Shown piece by piece: positions 32,708 to 42,740 of a DNA stretch of 64,000 nucleotides (its first letter is position 1; every line of letters begins with the position of its first letter). Below the pieces are notes generated by a model, which did no database searches, had not been told where the DNA came from, and saw nothing but the letters and a program-made list of their open reading frames with translations. The stretch lies in contig JAVJSU010000075.1 in NCBI GenBank assembly GCA_040219275.1, positions 16,626 to 80,625 of the forward strand, written 5' to 3'. The translations under genes were made by a program, and so were the position numbers. Source of the DNA: JAVJSU01 sp040219275. Its GTDB lineage: Bacteria; Chloroflexota; Anaerolineae; Aggregatilineales; Phototrophicaceae.

Positions 32708-35666
32708 TTGACTGCGAATAGGGATTATTGACCTGCTCCATCAGAGCGTATGCTTTTTTTCTTGCCTGTTCTGCTAAGGGAAAATTTTCCAGTTCATTCA
32801 GGTACAGCGCGATGTTTGCCAGGGTATACGTAACCCGCATCTGATACTTCAGATCAAGACTGAGACCCAACGCATAAATCGTATACGCCATTGCTTTATC
32901 CGCGTGACCCAACATCCAATTAAGGGAACCCAGATTATTCGCCGCGTTTGCGACACCACGCATAAAGTCAAAATCGTAGGAAATCGTGAGTCCCTGACGG
33001 AAATACTTTTCTGCCAGCACCATCTCATCTAGCTGATAATAGACGAGCGCCATGTTGCCCAACAAGAGTGCTTCGGTCAAGGTATCGGTATGGCCGCGCA
33101 GGGTGTTGAGTCCATCACGGAAATAATTCAGAGCCGTCTCGTTTTCATTCAATCTCTGGTATACAGCCCCAAGCCGCGTCATGGCAGTACCAACAGCCTT
33201 CAGATCATCGTTATTAACGCCGGTCTGATGCTGCGCTTCAAAACATGCAATGGCTCTGGAATATTCCACCTCATTGAAATAGGTCATGCCGATGGCCTCA
33301 TGCGTTTCCGCCAGCTTAGTGTGATTCCGGATTTCCGCATACACTTTGAGACACTTTTCAAACCAGTCGCGAGCCTCCTGCCATTGGCTGTTGCCCTGTA
33401 GCACTTTGCCCAGCCCGAACTGGCTATCGGCAAGCAGTTCGCGATCATCGAATTCTGTCGCCAGATCGTATGCTTCACGATAACAAGTTTCCGCAACGTC
33501 AAATATGCTGAGTTTCAAAAGCACCTCACTCAACCTGACCAACACCAGGGCACGTTGCCGCTTATCCGTAACGATCTCTGCCGCCCGCCTGTAGAAATGT
33601 CTCGCCTCCTGAAACGATTGCAACTTCATCGCTTCATCACCAGCACGAATAACGCACTCTAACTCATTTTCGACTTCACCAGCCTCGCGCCAATGATAAG
33701 CAATCTTTGCCGCTGAAGCGTTTATTTCGCTCAAAACCATTGCAGATCGTTGATGTAGGCGCTGGTGGCGCAATGTATTGAGTTGTTGGCGCACCGTTTC
33801 ACGCATTAAGTCATGACTAAAATTAAACACACCCCGTACTTCACTTGTCTCATCTTTGAGTAAATTCCAGCGCAGTCCAATATCAATAGCCTGATAGACT
33901 TCATCTTCACTGCGTCCGCTTATACGTTGCGCGACCCTTAAATTGATTGGCATATCCACCACCGCCATTGCCTCAATAACCTGCCGCCCACTATCCGGCA
34001 ACTGGCGCAGTCTCCGTTGTATCATATCTTCTAGACTAGGAGGAATAGGCATTGTTTCGGGAAGTTCCTGCATATTACGAAGTTCTTGAATGAGTTCCGT
34101 CACATAGAGTGGGTTGCCCTTTGTCATCTTATGAATGGTGTCGCGAACCTGCTGTGAAGCAAAACCAACCGGTAAGCCATTCTCATCTTGTTGACCAATC
34201 ATTGAATCGACAGCGGCACTATCTAATGGCGACAGTGAAAGAGTCATGACTGCTCCAGTGCGGTGTAGGTCATGGACAAAACCCGAAAAAGCGGAGTTAT
34301 CATCCGTTTCTTCTATGCGATAAGCTCCGAGTAGCAGAACAGGCGGCACAGAGTCTAGATCACGTGCGCGGTGAGCAACGAATTGGAAAAGCCGAAGGCT
34401 GGCTTCGTCTGCCCACTGTAGATCATCCAGAAATAAACTGATAGCCGGTCTTCTCGGCAGTTTTAGCAGGAACTCAAACACTGCAATGAACATGACCCGT
34501 TCTTCTATATTGTGGGAGGAGCTATCTTCGACTTGTCTCGAACCTAGTCGCACCGCCAACATGGGTAACAAACGCGACAGAGGATTATGCCACACAGGTG
34601 CAAGATGGGCTAGAATCTCATCGCTGGTTTGTGCAAGGCATGTTTCAAGTAGATCAAGCCACGGCTGGTATGGCAAGCGGCTGGCGGATTCATAACAACG
34701 TCCGCTCAAGTGCAGGGCGTTTGTGTGTTGTTCAATAAATTCTCTTACGAGACGGCTCTTGCCACCACCCGCCTCAGCATGAATTAAGCCAATTGCGATG
34801 CCACTCAGTTTAGCTGATTGCCAGAGCTGATTGAGTTGCGCTAATTCTGTTTCTCTACCCACAAAAGGTGTCGTTTTGGGTTCAAATTGGAGTAGAACTG
34901 CTTGAGTAGTCTGAGTAATGTGAGTGCTTACAACCTCACCTTCCAGAATCTCTTGATACAACTGTTGCAACTCATCCGACGGATCAACCGCTAGTTCCCT
35001 TTGGAGCAAATCACGACAGTGCTGATATTGAACCAAGGCGGCATCACGCTGACCCAATTTGGCGTACAACCACATCTGTTGAGCGTGTGCGGTTTCGAGT
35101 AATGGAGCAAGCGAGAGTAAGCGTTGTGCCCATACTAAGGCAGTATGCAGGTCACCGTTTTCAATCAACCCCTCAACCAGCCGAATGATGCCACGTTGCG
35201 CACATTGTTCCAATCGACTCCGCTGAGCCAATAACCACATTTCAAACTCAGGTACATCCGGTAGTGCATCGCCTAGCAGAAACTCGCCATGATAGGTTTC
35301 AAGCGTTTGCGCGAGCGTATCAAGTGATGTCTGTTGAAGGGATTTATTATCCAGAACCTGTGCAAATATAAATGCATCCACATGGCAATGGGCATGGTTG
35401 AATTTCACCGTCTCCTTATCAACAATTAGAATATCTGCCGATAATTGACGACGGATCCTGCTCAGATGCCAGCGAAGGGTTCCCTGCGGATCCTCTGACA
35501 CCTGGCAGAACAAGGAGTAAAGAGACTGGCGACTATGGGGAAAATCAGTAATGGCTAGGTAAGCGAGAATAGCTCGCGTCTTACGACTCAAGGAAGGCTG
35601 GTGTATTTTGCCATTGCTGTGGTAAACAAATGCGCCAAGAAACTGAATTGCGTGTGTGTATCCCAC
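32697..35666 (-). CDS. SARP/AfsR-type transcriptional regulator with AAA ATPase and TPR repeats
   Basis: Large STAND regulator. An OmpR-type winged-helix DNA-binding domain (about 5-95) is followed by a bacterial transcriptional activation domain BTAD (about 100-245), with VEGLIENGDLHTALVWAQRLL and LYQEILEGE. An AAA_16-type ATPase (about 268-560) follows, with P-loop HAEAGGGKSRL at about 300 and FLDDLQWADEASL as Walker B. TPR repeats run from about 690 to the end. The start is GTG at 35666. The frame ends abruptly after NPYSQSIVI, while the next frame continues in TPR-like sequence, indicating a one-base shift. It lies between the YitT group and the second arabinose isomerase; the target is unknown. 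Confidence 0.85.
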   Translation of the reverse strand: MGYTHAIQFLGAFVYHSNGKIHQPSLSRKTRAILAYLAITDFPHSRQSLYSLFCQVSEDPQGTLRWHLSRIRRQLSADILIVDKETVKFNHAHCHVDAFIFAQVLDNKSLQQTSLDTLAQTLETYHGEFLLGDALPDVPEFEMWLLAQRSRLEQCAQRGIIRLVEGLIENGDLHTALVWAQRLLSLAPLLETAHAQQMWLYAKLGQRDAALVQYQHCRDLLQRELAVDPSDELQQLYQEILEGEVVSTHITQTTQAVLLQFEPKTTPFVGRETELAQLNQLWQSAKLSGIAIGLIHAEAGGGKSRLVREFIEQHTNALHLSGRCYESASRLPYQPWLDLLETCLAQTSDEILAHLAPVWHNPLSRLLPMLAVRLGSRQVEDSSSHNIEERVMFIAVFEFLLKLPRRPAISLFLDDLQWADEASLRLFQFVAHRARDLDSVPPVLLLGAYRIEETDDNSAFSGFVHDLHRTGAVMTLSLSPLDSAAVDSMIGQQDENGLPVGFASQQVRDTIHKMTKGNPLYVTELIQELRNMQELPETMPIPPSLEDMIQRRLRQLPDSGRQVIEAMAVVDMPINLRVAQRISGRSEDEVYQAIDIGLRWNLLKDETSEVRGVFNFSHDLMRETVRQQLNTLRHQRLHQRSAMVLSEINASAAKIAYHWREAGEVENELECVIRAGDEAMKLQSFQEARHFYRRAAEIVTDKRQRALVLVRLSEVLLKLSIFDVAETCYREAYDLATEFDDRELLADSQFGLGKVLQGNSQWQEARDWFEKCLKVYAEIRNHTKLAETHEAIGMTYFNEVEYSRAIACFEAQHQTGVNNDDLKAVGTAMTRLGAVYQRLNENETALNYFRDGLNTLRGHTDTLTEALLLGNMALVYYQLDEMVLAEKYFRQGLTISYDFDFMRGVANAANNLGSLNWMLGHADKAMAYTIYALGLSLDLKYQMRVTYTLANIALYLNELENFPLAEQARKKAYALMEQVNNPYSQSIVI

Positions 35667-36049
35667 CTCTAGCCACCGCGTTATTTGAATTGTCTATCAG
35701 TTTAGCATCCTTGCTGGCAGATGCAAAATGACCTTATCTCCAATATTACGCACGTTATTGAGAATGATCATTTTCTCGCATGGATGCTCGCAACTAGAAA
35801 CAGCACCGGAGATATTGTTCCCAATGGTAAATGGAAATAAACTTTGATGTCGTACTAAGGGTTCCTTAGTAATGCCCCAGATCTGCACTAATTTGCATAA
35901 TGTCACAGGAGAGAAACAAAAAGAACCGATCCTTGATCAGCGCCTTGCCTGATGGTACTTAACTATGACCCCGCCAATAGCCGTCTAATTCATAATAGGC
36001 ACTTTTCTCACCCTTGATAGCGTCATGCCCTTCTGGACACAGTACCCGT
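35667..36049. other. 383-bp intergenic region, no gene seen
   Basis: Separates the SARP-type gene start from the end of the second arabinose isomerase, both on the minus strand. It should hold the regulator's promoter and the terminator of the arabinose operon, but neither a clear -35/-10 pair nor a stem with a T-run was found. The short frames here have no recognisable protein pattern. Confidence 0.4.
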
Positions 36050-37555
36050 TCAAACACCTTTAGCGATCATGTAATAGACTTCATTCCAGCGCAGTTCATT
36101 CTTGAGATCGCGAATCTGCGTGTCACTATCAATCCGTAAGCATTCAATACCAGCAATATCCGAATAATCGGCGATATGTTCCCATGTCAACGCCTGACTA
36201 AACCCTGTATGATGTGCACCACCCGCATAAATCCATGCCGCCGCACCTATTTTGAGATCAGGTTGCGGGATCCATAAGGCGCGTGCAACGGGCAATTTCG
36301 GCATATCGTGTTCCGCTACGACAACATCAACATCATTGACAATCATGCGGAAGCGATTGCCCATATCCACCAGTGACGCATTGATACCAGCACCAGCAGG
36401 CGTGTCAAAAACAAGGCGCGCAGGATCAGCCTTGCCACCAATGCCCAATGGATGTACTTCGAGCGAAGGTTTGCCATCTGCAATCGAAGGGCAAATCTCC
36501 AGCATATGAGCGCCTAGCACCCGCATCCCTGACGGGTCAAGATGATAGGTATAATCTTCCATAAAGGATGTGCCACCGTCTAACCCGCTCGCCATGACCT
36601 TCATCGCACGCACAAGCGCCGCTGTTTTCCAATCGCCTTCGCCCGCAAAGCCAATGCCATCTGCCATCAAACGTTGCGGAGCAAGACCGGGCAATTGCAA
36701 CATGCCATGTAAATCTTCAAACGTGGTCGTGAACGCCTTGAAGTTACCTGCATCCAAAAAGCTCCGCATTCCAAGTTCGATGCGTCCCGCTTCGACAATC
36801 GAATTGTGACGTGTGCCACCCGAACGCAGATCATCGGACATTGTGTAGCTATCTTCGTAGGCTTGTAATAAAGCATTGAGGTCGGAAGCCGAAACCGCGT
36901 TGATATGCTCAACAAGATCACCGATACCATAACCGGATACCTGATAACCAAGGCGCATTTGTGCTTCAACCTTATCGCCTTCGGTCACAGCAACCGAGCG
37001 CATATTATCGCCAAAGCGGGCAATTCGTGCATCTTTTGAATCCGCCCATGCACAGGCGGCACGCGACCAAACCCCAAGACGTTCTTGAACTTCAGGGTCG
37101 CTCCAATGCCCGACAACGACTTTACGATTCATCCGCAGGCGGCTCACCATAAAACCAAATTCACGATCACCATGCGCGGCTTGATTGAGATTCATGAAAT
37201 CCATATCAATATCTGCCCAGGGAATGTCACGGTTGTATTGTGTATGGAGGTGCGCCATCGGTTTATTGAGCGCAGTCAAACCCGAAATCCAGTTTTTCGC
37301 TGGCGAGAAGGTGTGCATCCACGCGATAACACCCACGCAATTCGGGTCATTGTTCGCTTCACGTATGATGCCGAAAATTTCTTCTGGTGTGGTCAAAACA
37401 GGCTTGAAGATAACTTTCGTTGGAATAGCCGACGACTCATTAAGCGCACCGGCAATTTCGCGCGAATGTGCGTTAACCTGTTCAAGCGTCTCACGTCCAT
37501 AAAGATGCTGACTGCCTGTTAAAAACCAGACTTCATAATTGCTCAAATCAATCAT
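36050..37555 (-). CDS. araA: L-arabinose isomerase (copy 2)
   Basis: Second L-arabinose isomerase (L-arabinose to L-ribulose), aligned end to end with copy 1 at 17.0 kb and differing at scattered positions. All metal and catalytic motifs are kept: GFAGEGDWKT, SFMEDYTYHL, EVHPLG and AGGAHHTGFS. The ATG at 37555 matches the start of copy 1; a TTG two codons earlier is ignored. It is the last gene of the binding protein-ATPase-permease-permease-LacI-isomerase set, 122 bp after the LacI gene. DNA identity with copy 1 is patchy, with a block of 86 bases (36969-37054) carrying only one mismatch, which hints at gene conversion. Confidence 0.97.
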   Translation of the reverse strand: MIDLSNYEVWFLTGSQHLYGRETLEQVNAHSREIAGALNESSAIPTKVIFKPVLTTPEEIFGIIREANNDPNCVGVIAWMHTFSPAKNWISGLTALNKPMAHLHTQYNRDIPWADIDMDFMNLNQAAHGDREFGFMVSRLRMNRKVVVGHWSDPEVQERLGVWSRAACAWADSKDARIARFGDNMRSVAVTEGDKVEAQMRLGYQVSGYGIGDLVEHINAVSASDLNALLQAYEDSYTMSDDLRSGGTRHNSIVEAGRIELGMRSFLDAGNFKAFTTTFEDLHGMLQLPGLAPQRLMADGIGFAGEGDWKTAALVRAMKVMASGLDGGTSFMEDYTYHLDPSGMRVLGAHMLEICPSIADGKPSLEVHPLGIGGKADPARLVFDTPAGAGINASLVDMGNRFRMIVNDVDVVVAEHDMPKLPVARALWIPQPDLKIGAAAWIYAGGAHHTGFSQALTWEHIADYSDIAGIECLRIDSDTQIRDLKNELRWNEVYYMIAKGV

Positions 37556-37677
37556 TTTCAAATAAGCCTTTCTTAAGTTCTTGTCCTCTTAACGGACATC
37601 AAGCCTATCAATGGTAGGCAAATCAATCTCACTTATAGTCCGAACGCAATCCATATTGAATTCGAGCTTATCTCACC

Positions 37678-38694
37678 TTACTTCAGTGAAGCAGTACTAT
37701 TTCGAATAATCAACTCAGGATACAAAACACGTTGCTGAATGGATAATTCGGGCTTTTCGATAAGCGAAACCAAATACTCAACAGCATATTTACCTAAGGC
37801 CGAAAAATCCTGACAAACCGTTGTCAATGCGGGAAGATAATATGCGGCTTCCGGTATGTCATCAAAGCCAACAACAGAAATATCGTGTGGTACGCGTAAA
37901 TTAGCCTCGTTCAGTGCGGCAATCGCCCCCAGTGCCATCTGATCATTTGCTACGACAAGCCCGGTAAACTCTTCACCACGTTTTAACAAAGACTTCAGTG
38001 CTTCATAGCCACTTTTCGCTGACCAATTTCCCTCAACACTCATATCATGCGAGAGGTTGTGTTCTTCTAGAATTTTTATCCAGCTTTGATGTCGCATGAT
38101 GCCATCGTACCAGTTCAGCGGACCACTTATCTCTGCAATTTGGCGATGCCCCAGGTCAATTAAATGATTGGTTGCCAGCTTTGAACCATACGCCTGTTCG
38201 ATGACAACCGAGGCAATGTTTGGTCGTGGCTGTGTGTCAATTTGAACGAAAGGGATATCTCCAACCAGCTCGCTGATTTCGGACATAAAATCGGAAACAA
38301 TCGGAGCAATAATGATGATGCCATCAATGAGTTGTCCGTGTAGTTCATCTAAAGCAATTTTTATGTCCTCAGGCTGTAGCTTTTGTACCATACTAGGAGA
38401 CACTCTATATCCCCTATTTTTAGCCTGATAGGTAATGTTGGCTAACATCTGTGCGGGACCATAGAATGTCGTACCAAAACTGATAATGGCGATCGTTTCC
38501 GAACGGTTGGTAGCCAAACTGCGAGCCGCCCAATTCGGACGATAATTCAACTCCCGAATGGACTCTATGACCCGCTTGCGGGTCGTTTCAGCCACGCTCG
38601 GATGGTCATTGATAACACGAGATACGGTCTGATAGGAGACCCCGGAATGATTTGCGACATCATTAAGTGTCACATTTTTCTCAGATGATTTCAT
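37678..38694 (-). CDS. LacI-family transcriptional repressor (arabinose-transport locus)
   Basis: LacI/GalR-family repressor. The HTH (about 8-58) is VTLNDVANHSGVSYQTVSRV with hinge YRPNWAARSL, followed by a type-I periplasmic-binding-like effector domain (about 66-338). The recognition helix starts YQTVSRV. These are the residues (Tyr, Gln, Arg) that give E. coli LacI its specificity for the lac operator. A nearly ideal lac operator is found at 44359-44374 over the promoter of this same gene set, so autoregulation of the transporter operon is strongly suggested. It lies between the second permease (150 bp upstream) and araA copy 2. The inducer is probably L-arabinose. Confidence 0.95.
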   Translation of the reverse strand: MKSSEKNVTLNDVANHSGVSYQTVSRVINDHPSVAETTRKRVIESIRELNYRPNWAARSLATNRSETIAIISFGTTFYGPAQMLANITYQAKNRGYRVSPSMVQKLQPEDIKIALDELHGQLIDGIIIIAPIVSDFMSEISELVGDIPFVQIDTQPRPNIASVVIEQAYGSKLATNHLIDLGHRQIAEISGPLNWYDGIMRHQSWIKILEEHNLSHDMSVEGNWSAKSGYEALKSLLKRGEEFTGLVVANDQMALGAIAALNEANLRVPHDISVVGFDDIPEAAYYLPALTTVCQDFSALGKYAVEYLVSLIEKPELSIQQRVLYPELIIRNSTASLK

Positions 38695-38844
38695 GATTGT
38701 TGTCTTCTTGTGTAATTAGAAAATCTTTCGGAGTATACAGCTATCCGAACTGTTGATGGATTCCGGTGGAGGAAGTTAGCAACACTCCAAATTCTACTTA
38801 ATTTATGTAAACTACGAAGACCAATTTTCATGAATACGCTATTC

Positions 38845-39831
38845 TTATGTAGCGGCAGAGGCTTGCTGTTTCCGCCCAAATAAGCCTTTACGACTGCTAA
38901 GAACTTTTTGTAAAACCACAAACGAAAACAAGAGAACACCAATAACAATTTTGATCCACCACGGCGTAAGCGACCCGTCTAACACCAGATAAATTTGAAT
39001 AGTGCCCAATGTCATCACCGCAATAAACGTTCCAATGACATAGCCAACACCACCCGTTAATAAGGTACCACCAATAACCACAGCCGCAATCACATCCAGT
39101 TCCAAGCCGACTGCAAGGGACGAATCACCGGAGTGCTTAGACAATGACAGCACAATACCAGCAAAGGTCGCCAGAAAACTGCTCAAGGCGTATACACTAA
39201 TCGTTGTGCGTCCAACAGGCACACCTAACAGCAACGCGGCATCTGGATTCCCCCCCAGCGCATAAATATTACGCCCAAATTTCGTGAAATGTGCCACAAA
39301 AATACCGCCGAATAGCACCAACAGAAACGCCCCCGCCGCAAAGGTAAAACGTCCTCTATCAGGAAAAACATAGACTAAATCCGAAACCCATTCATAAATA
39401 GGATGATCGATTCTGATGGAATCCGTAGATAACACATATGCCATCCCTCTAGCCAGAAATAGTCCCGAAAGCGTCGCTATGAACGCGGGTATCTTAAAAC
39501 GATGGATGAAAAATCCCATTGTTGCGCCAAATGTTGTACCAATAGTCAACATCACCATAAATGTTACTAATGGATTCCACCCGTAGCGGTCTATCGTCAA
39601 TGCACAAAAAACTCCCGTAAAAGCAATGACAGAGCCGACGGATAGGTCAATGCCTCCAGAAATGATAACGAAAGTCATGCCTATAGCCGCAATACCCCAA
39701 TAGGCGTTATCTCTCAGTAAGTTACCCACGATTCGCATGGTTCCAAAACTAGAGAAACGATAATAAGCAAAGGCATACATGACCGCAAAAACAAGAAAGG
39801 TCATCAACAAGGGTACAAATCGTGATCTCAT
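38845..39831 (-). CDS. Sugar ABC transporter permease (RbsC/YjfF-like)
   Basis: Second permease of a CUT2-type monosaccharide importer. About eight to ten hydrophobic segments, with AAIGMTFVIISGGIDLSVGSVIAF (the signature of RbsC/AraH/YjfF permeases), GMAYVLSTDSIRIDHPIY, and GGNPDAALLLGVPVGRTTISVYALSS as the ATPase-contacting region. Length 328 aa fits YjfF. Its ATG overlaps the stop of the other permease gene by 4 bases (ATGA). The pair probably forms a heterodimer carrying pentose, by analogy with the YtfT-YjfF system (galactofuranose in E. coli; arabinose-type sugars in some other bacteria). Confidence 0.93.
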   Translation of the reverse strand: MRSRFVPLLMTFLVFAVMYAFAYYRFSSFGTMRIVGNLLRDNAYWGIAAIGMTFVIISGGIDLSVGSVIAFTGVFCALTIDRYGWNPLVTFMVMLTIGTTFGATMGFFIHRFKIPAFIATLSGLFLARGMAYVLSTDSIRIDHPIYEWVSDLVYVFPDRGRFTFAAGAFLLVLFGGIFVAHFTKFGRNIYALGGNPDAALLLGVPVGRTTISVYALSSFLATFAGIVLSLSKHSGDSSLAVGLELDVIAAVVIGGTLLTGGVGYVIGTFIAVMTLGTIQIYLVLDGSLTPWWIKIVIGVLLFSFVVLQKVLSSRKGLFGRKQQASAAT

Positions 39832-40898
39832 GCTACCCTCCGAAAAGGCTGTGATACAAACTGTCTAAATTCTTGTGATTGAAGTAGCAAAACGATCAAA
39901 ACGACAATTGCTTTCACAACAAGATTTGTTGTAGGGTGCAGATCACTGACGTATAAACCTGCAAGCAGACTTTGAATAATTAGCACACCCATAACACTTA
40001 GACCGAGATAAAAACGTCCACCAACAAGGGAGGTTCCACCAATAACAACCGCAAGGATAGCGTCAAGTTCGCTAAATATACCTGCTGTATGGGGATCAGC
40101 AGATTTCACTTCACCGGCAACAATTATGCCTGCAATAGCCGCACACATCCCGGACAATACATAGGTGAAAAGCTTAATGTAACTTGCATGGATGCCCGCA
40201 TAGAAACTGGCGCGATCATTCACACCGACGGACTCAATCAACAATCCAAGCGCTGTCCGCCGCACAAGCAATGTCACCATAATCAAGACTGCAATCGCTA
40301 TGTAAATGGGAAAAGGGATTCCAAACACGACTCCTCGCCCAACAAATGCAAGCGTTTCATTTGTGAATGTTGGAGATTGTCCGCCCGTAATCATCTGAGC
40401 AACACCCCGTCCTGCAACCATCAAGATGAGGGTTGCAATGATCGGTTGTAAATCCAGAAAAGCGACCAGAATACCGTTCCATAGTCCGCAAAGTGCACCG
40501 ACGAAAATACTAATGAGGATGACAAAAATGGGCTGATAGTAAAATGCCGTTTCGCCTGCCTCATACTTGTTAATTAAAACCACTGCCACTGATGCACAAA
40601 TTGCCATCACTGCACCAACAGACAGGTCAATACCCTTCGTCGCAATCACCAATGTCATGCCAATTGCCAGCAGAGCATACGGTGCGGCACCATCCAGAAT
40701 GTTAATCAGGCTTCCAACCAGGCGACCATTCACCATCCGAATCTCAAAGAAATTCGGTGAAATCAGGCGGTCAACAAACAATATGATCAACAACGCGATC
40801 GTGATCCAAAGTAAACGGGGGTCTATTTTGGAGCTAATTGTTTCTAAGCTGAAAGGTGGTTTTTTCTGTGGACTAAGTTCGTTTTCTTCTAAATTCAT
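39828..40898 (-). CDS. Sugar ABC transporter permease (YtfT-like)
   Basis: First permease of the CUT2 importer, 356 aa. A cytosolic N-terminal tail precedes about ten hydrophobic segments, with ALLAIGMTLVIATKGIDLSVGAVMA and GVNDRASFYAGIHASYIKLF as family landmarks and LAVVIGGTSLVGG before the last helices. Its ribosome site GGGAGG is only 4 nt from the ATG, and three of its bases lie in a small palindrome (CCCGATAATCGGG, 40906-40918), which may damp translation. It follows the ATPase gene after a rather long 249-bp gap. Confidence 0.93.
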   Translation of the reverse strand: MNLEENELSPQKKPPFSLETISSKIDPRLLWITIALLIILFVDRLISPNFFEIRMVNGRLVGSLINILDGAAPYALLAIGMTLVIATKGIDLSVGAVMAICASVAVVLINKYEAGETAFYYQPIFVILISIFVGALCGLWNGILVAFLDLQPIIATLILMVAGRGVAQMITGGQSPTFTNETLAFVGRGVVFGIPFPIYIAIAVLIMVTLLVRRTALGLLIESVGVNDRASFYAGIHASYIKLFTYVLSGMCAAIAGIIVAGEVKSADPHTAGIFSELDAILAVVIGGTSLVGGRFYLGLSVMGVLIIQSLLAGLYVSDLHPTTNLVVKAIVVLIVLLLQSQEFRQFVSQPFRRVA

Positions 40899-41147
40899 TT
40901 TGCCTCCCGATAATCGGGTAATTAATTTATGGATGTCATAATGTGCAGACTCTTCATCTTCCTGAAGTTCCTGAACATTGACGATAAAAAAACTTCAAAA
41001 CAGCAAATAATTATCACAACAGTGATGACTTGTAGAGGCGAGATTTTCGTGCCCGATTACAGAAGCCAAACGAAAATTTGCTATTATTCTCCGCAGAGAT
41101 ACCAGAGAAGGACGTAGAAATTTTTCTTGCTCTTTTCGATAAGCTAC
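40899..41147 (-). other. Long intra-operon gap with SD-overlapping palindrome
   Basis: 249 bp between ATPase and permease genes on the same strand. CCCGATAATCGGG (40906-40918) is a perfect palindrome whose proximal GGG is part of the permease ribosome-binding site. No promoter or additional gene was recognised in the rest. Confidence 0.4.
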
Positions 41148-42668
41148 TTAAACAGCGGCAATCGCCTGCATAATTGTATTTTCATTAATCTCGTCCCCTT
41201 CTAGCTCGCGTAACTTTTTATGATCGCGCAAGACCACAACCCGATCACTATAATCAACAACTTCCGCTAATTCAGAGGAAATAATCAGCATTGCCTTGCC
41301 TTCTTTAGCCAGTCGCTTAATGATCTGGATGATTTCAGCATGTGCGCCAACATCAATTCCGCGTGTTGGTTCATCTAATATGAGGAAATCCGGATTTGAA
41401 ACAAGCCAGCGGGCTAGAATAACTTTCTGTTGATTGCCGCCGGACAATTCTTTGACAGGTTTTTCCGCATTTGGGGTAACGATCTGTAGTGCTTTAATCA
41501 TCTCGTTCGCAAGTTGATCCTGCTTTTGACGGGACAGGTAATTAAACCAGCCCATCTTGGCTTGCAGTGCCAGAATAATATTTTCACGTACACTCAAATC
41601 GCCAATAATACCTTCAACTTTGCGATCTTCCGGCAAAAGTCCGAAGCCGTGCTGAATTGCCTTGCGTGGCGACGATAAATCGACATGTTGACCATTCACA
41701 TACGCGTCACCCTGATCGACTTTTTCGATGCCAAATACAAGATGGGCAACTTCTGTACGTCCTGATCCTAATAAGCCAGCTAACCCGACAATCTCGCCCT
41801 GTCGAATTTCGAGATCGAAGGGTTCAATCATTCCCTGACGTGCAAATCCTTTAACGCTCAGGAATACTTGCTCTTCTTTGTTTTCCTTATTGCTGGATTT
41901 ACGGTCTTCTTTTAGGACTTCTTTTAATTCTTTACCCAGCATCTCGGTAACAAGTTGTACTTTGGATAATTCGTTCGCAAAATGTTCGCCAACTTTATGC
42001 CCATTCCGTAAGACCGTAATCCGATCAGCAATTTCATATACTTGATCCAAAAAGTGGGTAATAAGCACAATACCAATACCACGCTGTTTGAGGGATCGAA
42101 TCAATGAAAATAATTGTTCTACTTCATGCCGATCAAGACTGGATGTAGGTTCATCCAAAATGAGCACTTTAGCGGAAAGATCAACGCCCCGTACAATCGC
42201 AATAATTTGTTGAACCGCAACCGAGTAATCAGATAAGTTGCGCGTTACATCAATATCTATACCAAAATCCAGTAATAAGCTTTTTGCCTGACGATTAGCC
42301 GCGCCCATGTTGATCATCCCAAAACGCATGGGTTGGCGACCTAAGAAAATATTTTCAGCAACGGACATTGTGGGGATTAAATTAATTTCTTGATATACCG
42401 CGCTAATTCCCAATTCCTGTGCATGTCGGGGACTTTGCGGGTCAATTTCTTTGCCTTCTAACAGTATGACACCGCCATCTTTCTTATGAACACCTGTCAG
42501 TAATTTGATGAGGGTAGATTTCCCTGCCCCATTTTCTCCCACCAAAACATGCACATCCCCCGCATTTAATGTGAAATCTACATCTGATAAAGCGACGGTG
42601 GCGGAGAAAACTTTTCTAAGACCTATGCTTTGTAATAGCGGTATCTTATTCTTCTCATCGGCGATCAT
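41148..42668 (-). CDS. Sugar ABC transporter ATP-binding protein (RbsA/YtfR-like, duplicated)
   Basis: CUT2-type ATPase with two fused nucleotide-binding domains (506 aa). The N-terminal domain has a canonical Walker A VGENGAGKSTL (about 42-52) and Walker B VLILDEPTSSLD. The C-terminal domain has the degenerate P-loop GLLGSGRTEV, signature ELSGGNQQKVILARWL and FLILDEPTRGIDVGA, the usual asymmetric pattern of RbsA/AraG/YtfR. ATG at 42668 has AGAGGA 7 nt upstream. It follows the binding-protein gene after a 166-bp gap with an imperfect hairpin. It powers the two permeases that follow. Confidence 0.96.
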   Translation of the reverse strand: MIADEKNKIPLLQSIGLRKVFSATVALSDVDFTLNAGDVHVLVGENGAGKSTLIKLLTGVHKKDGGVILLEGKEIDPQSPRHAQELGISAVYQEINLIPTMSVAENIFLGRQPMRFGMINMGAANRQAKSLLLDFGIDIDVTRNLSDYSVAVQQIIAIVRGVDLSAKVLILDEPTSSLDRHEVEQLFSLIRSLKQRGIGIVLITHFLDQVYEIADRITVLRNGHKVGEHFANELSKVQLVTEMLGKELKEVLKEDRKSSNKENKEEQVFLSVKGFARQGMIEPFDLEIRQGEIVGLAGLLGSGRTEVAHLVFGIEKVDQGDAYVNGQHVDLSSPRKAIQHGFGLLPEDRKVEGIIGDLSVRENIILALQAKMGWFNYLSRQKQDQLANEMIKALQIVTPNAEKPVKELSGGNQQKVILARWLVSNPDFLILDEPTRGIDVGAHAEIIQIIKRLAKEGKAMLIISSELAEVVDYSDRVVVLRDHKKLRELEGDEINENTIMQAIAAV

Positions 42669-42740
42669 ATTGAAGTCCTCTGGATGTCTGTTCTAAATTG
42701 AAGAGGTCTAACACCCCTGTCAGTCTGCATGATTGATGTA

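Noticed and set aside
35697..35906. 69-aa minus-strand frame upstream of the SARP-type gene
   Set aside because: Biased composition, no recognisable motif; probably promoter-region noise.
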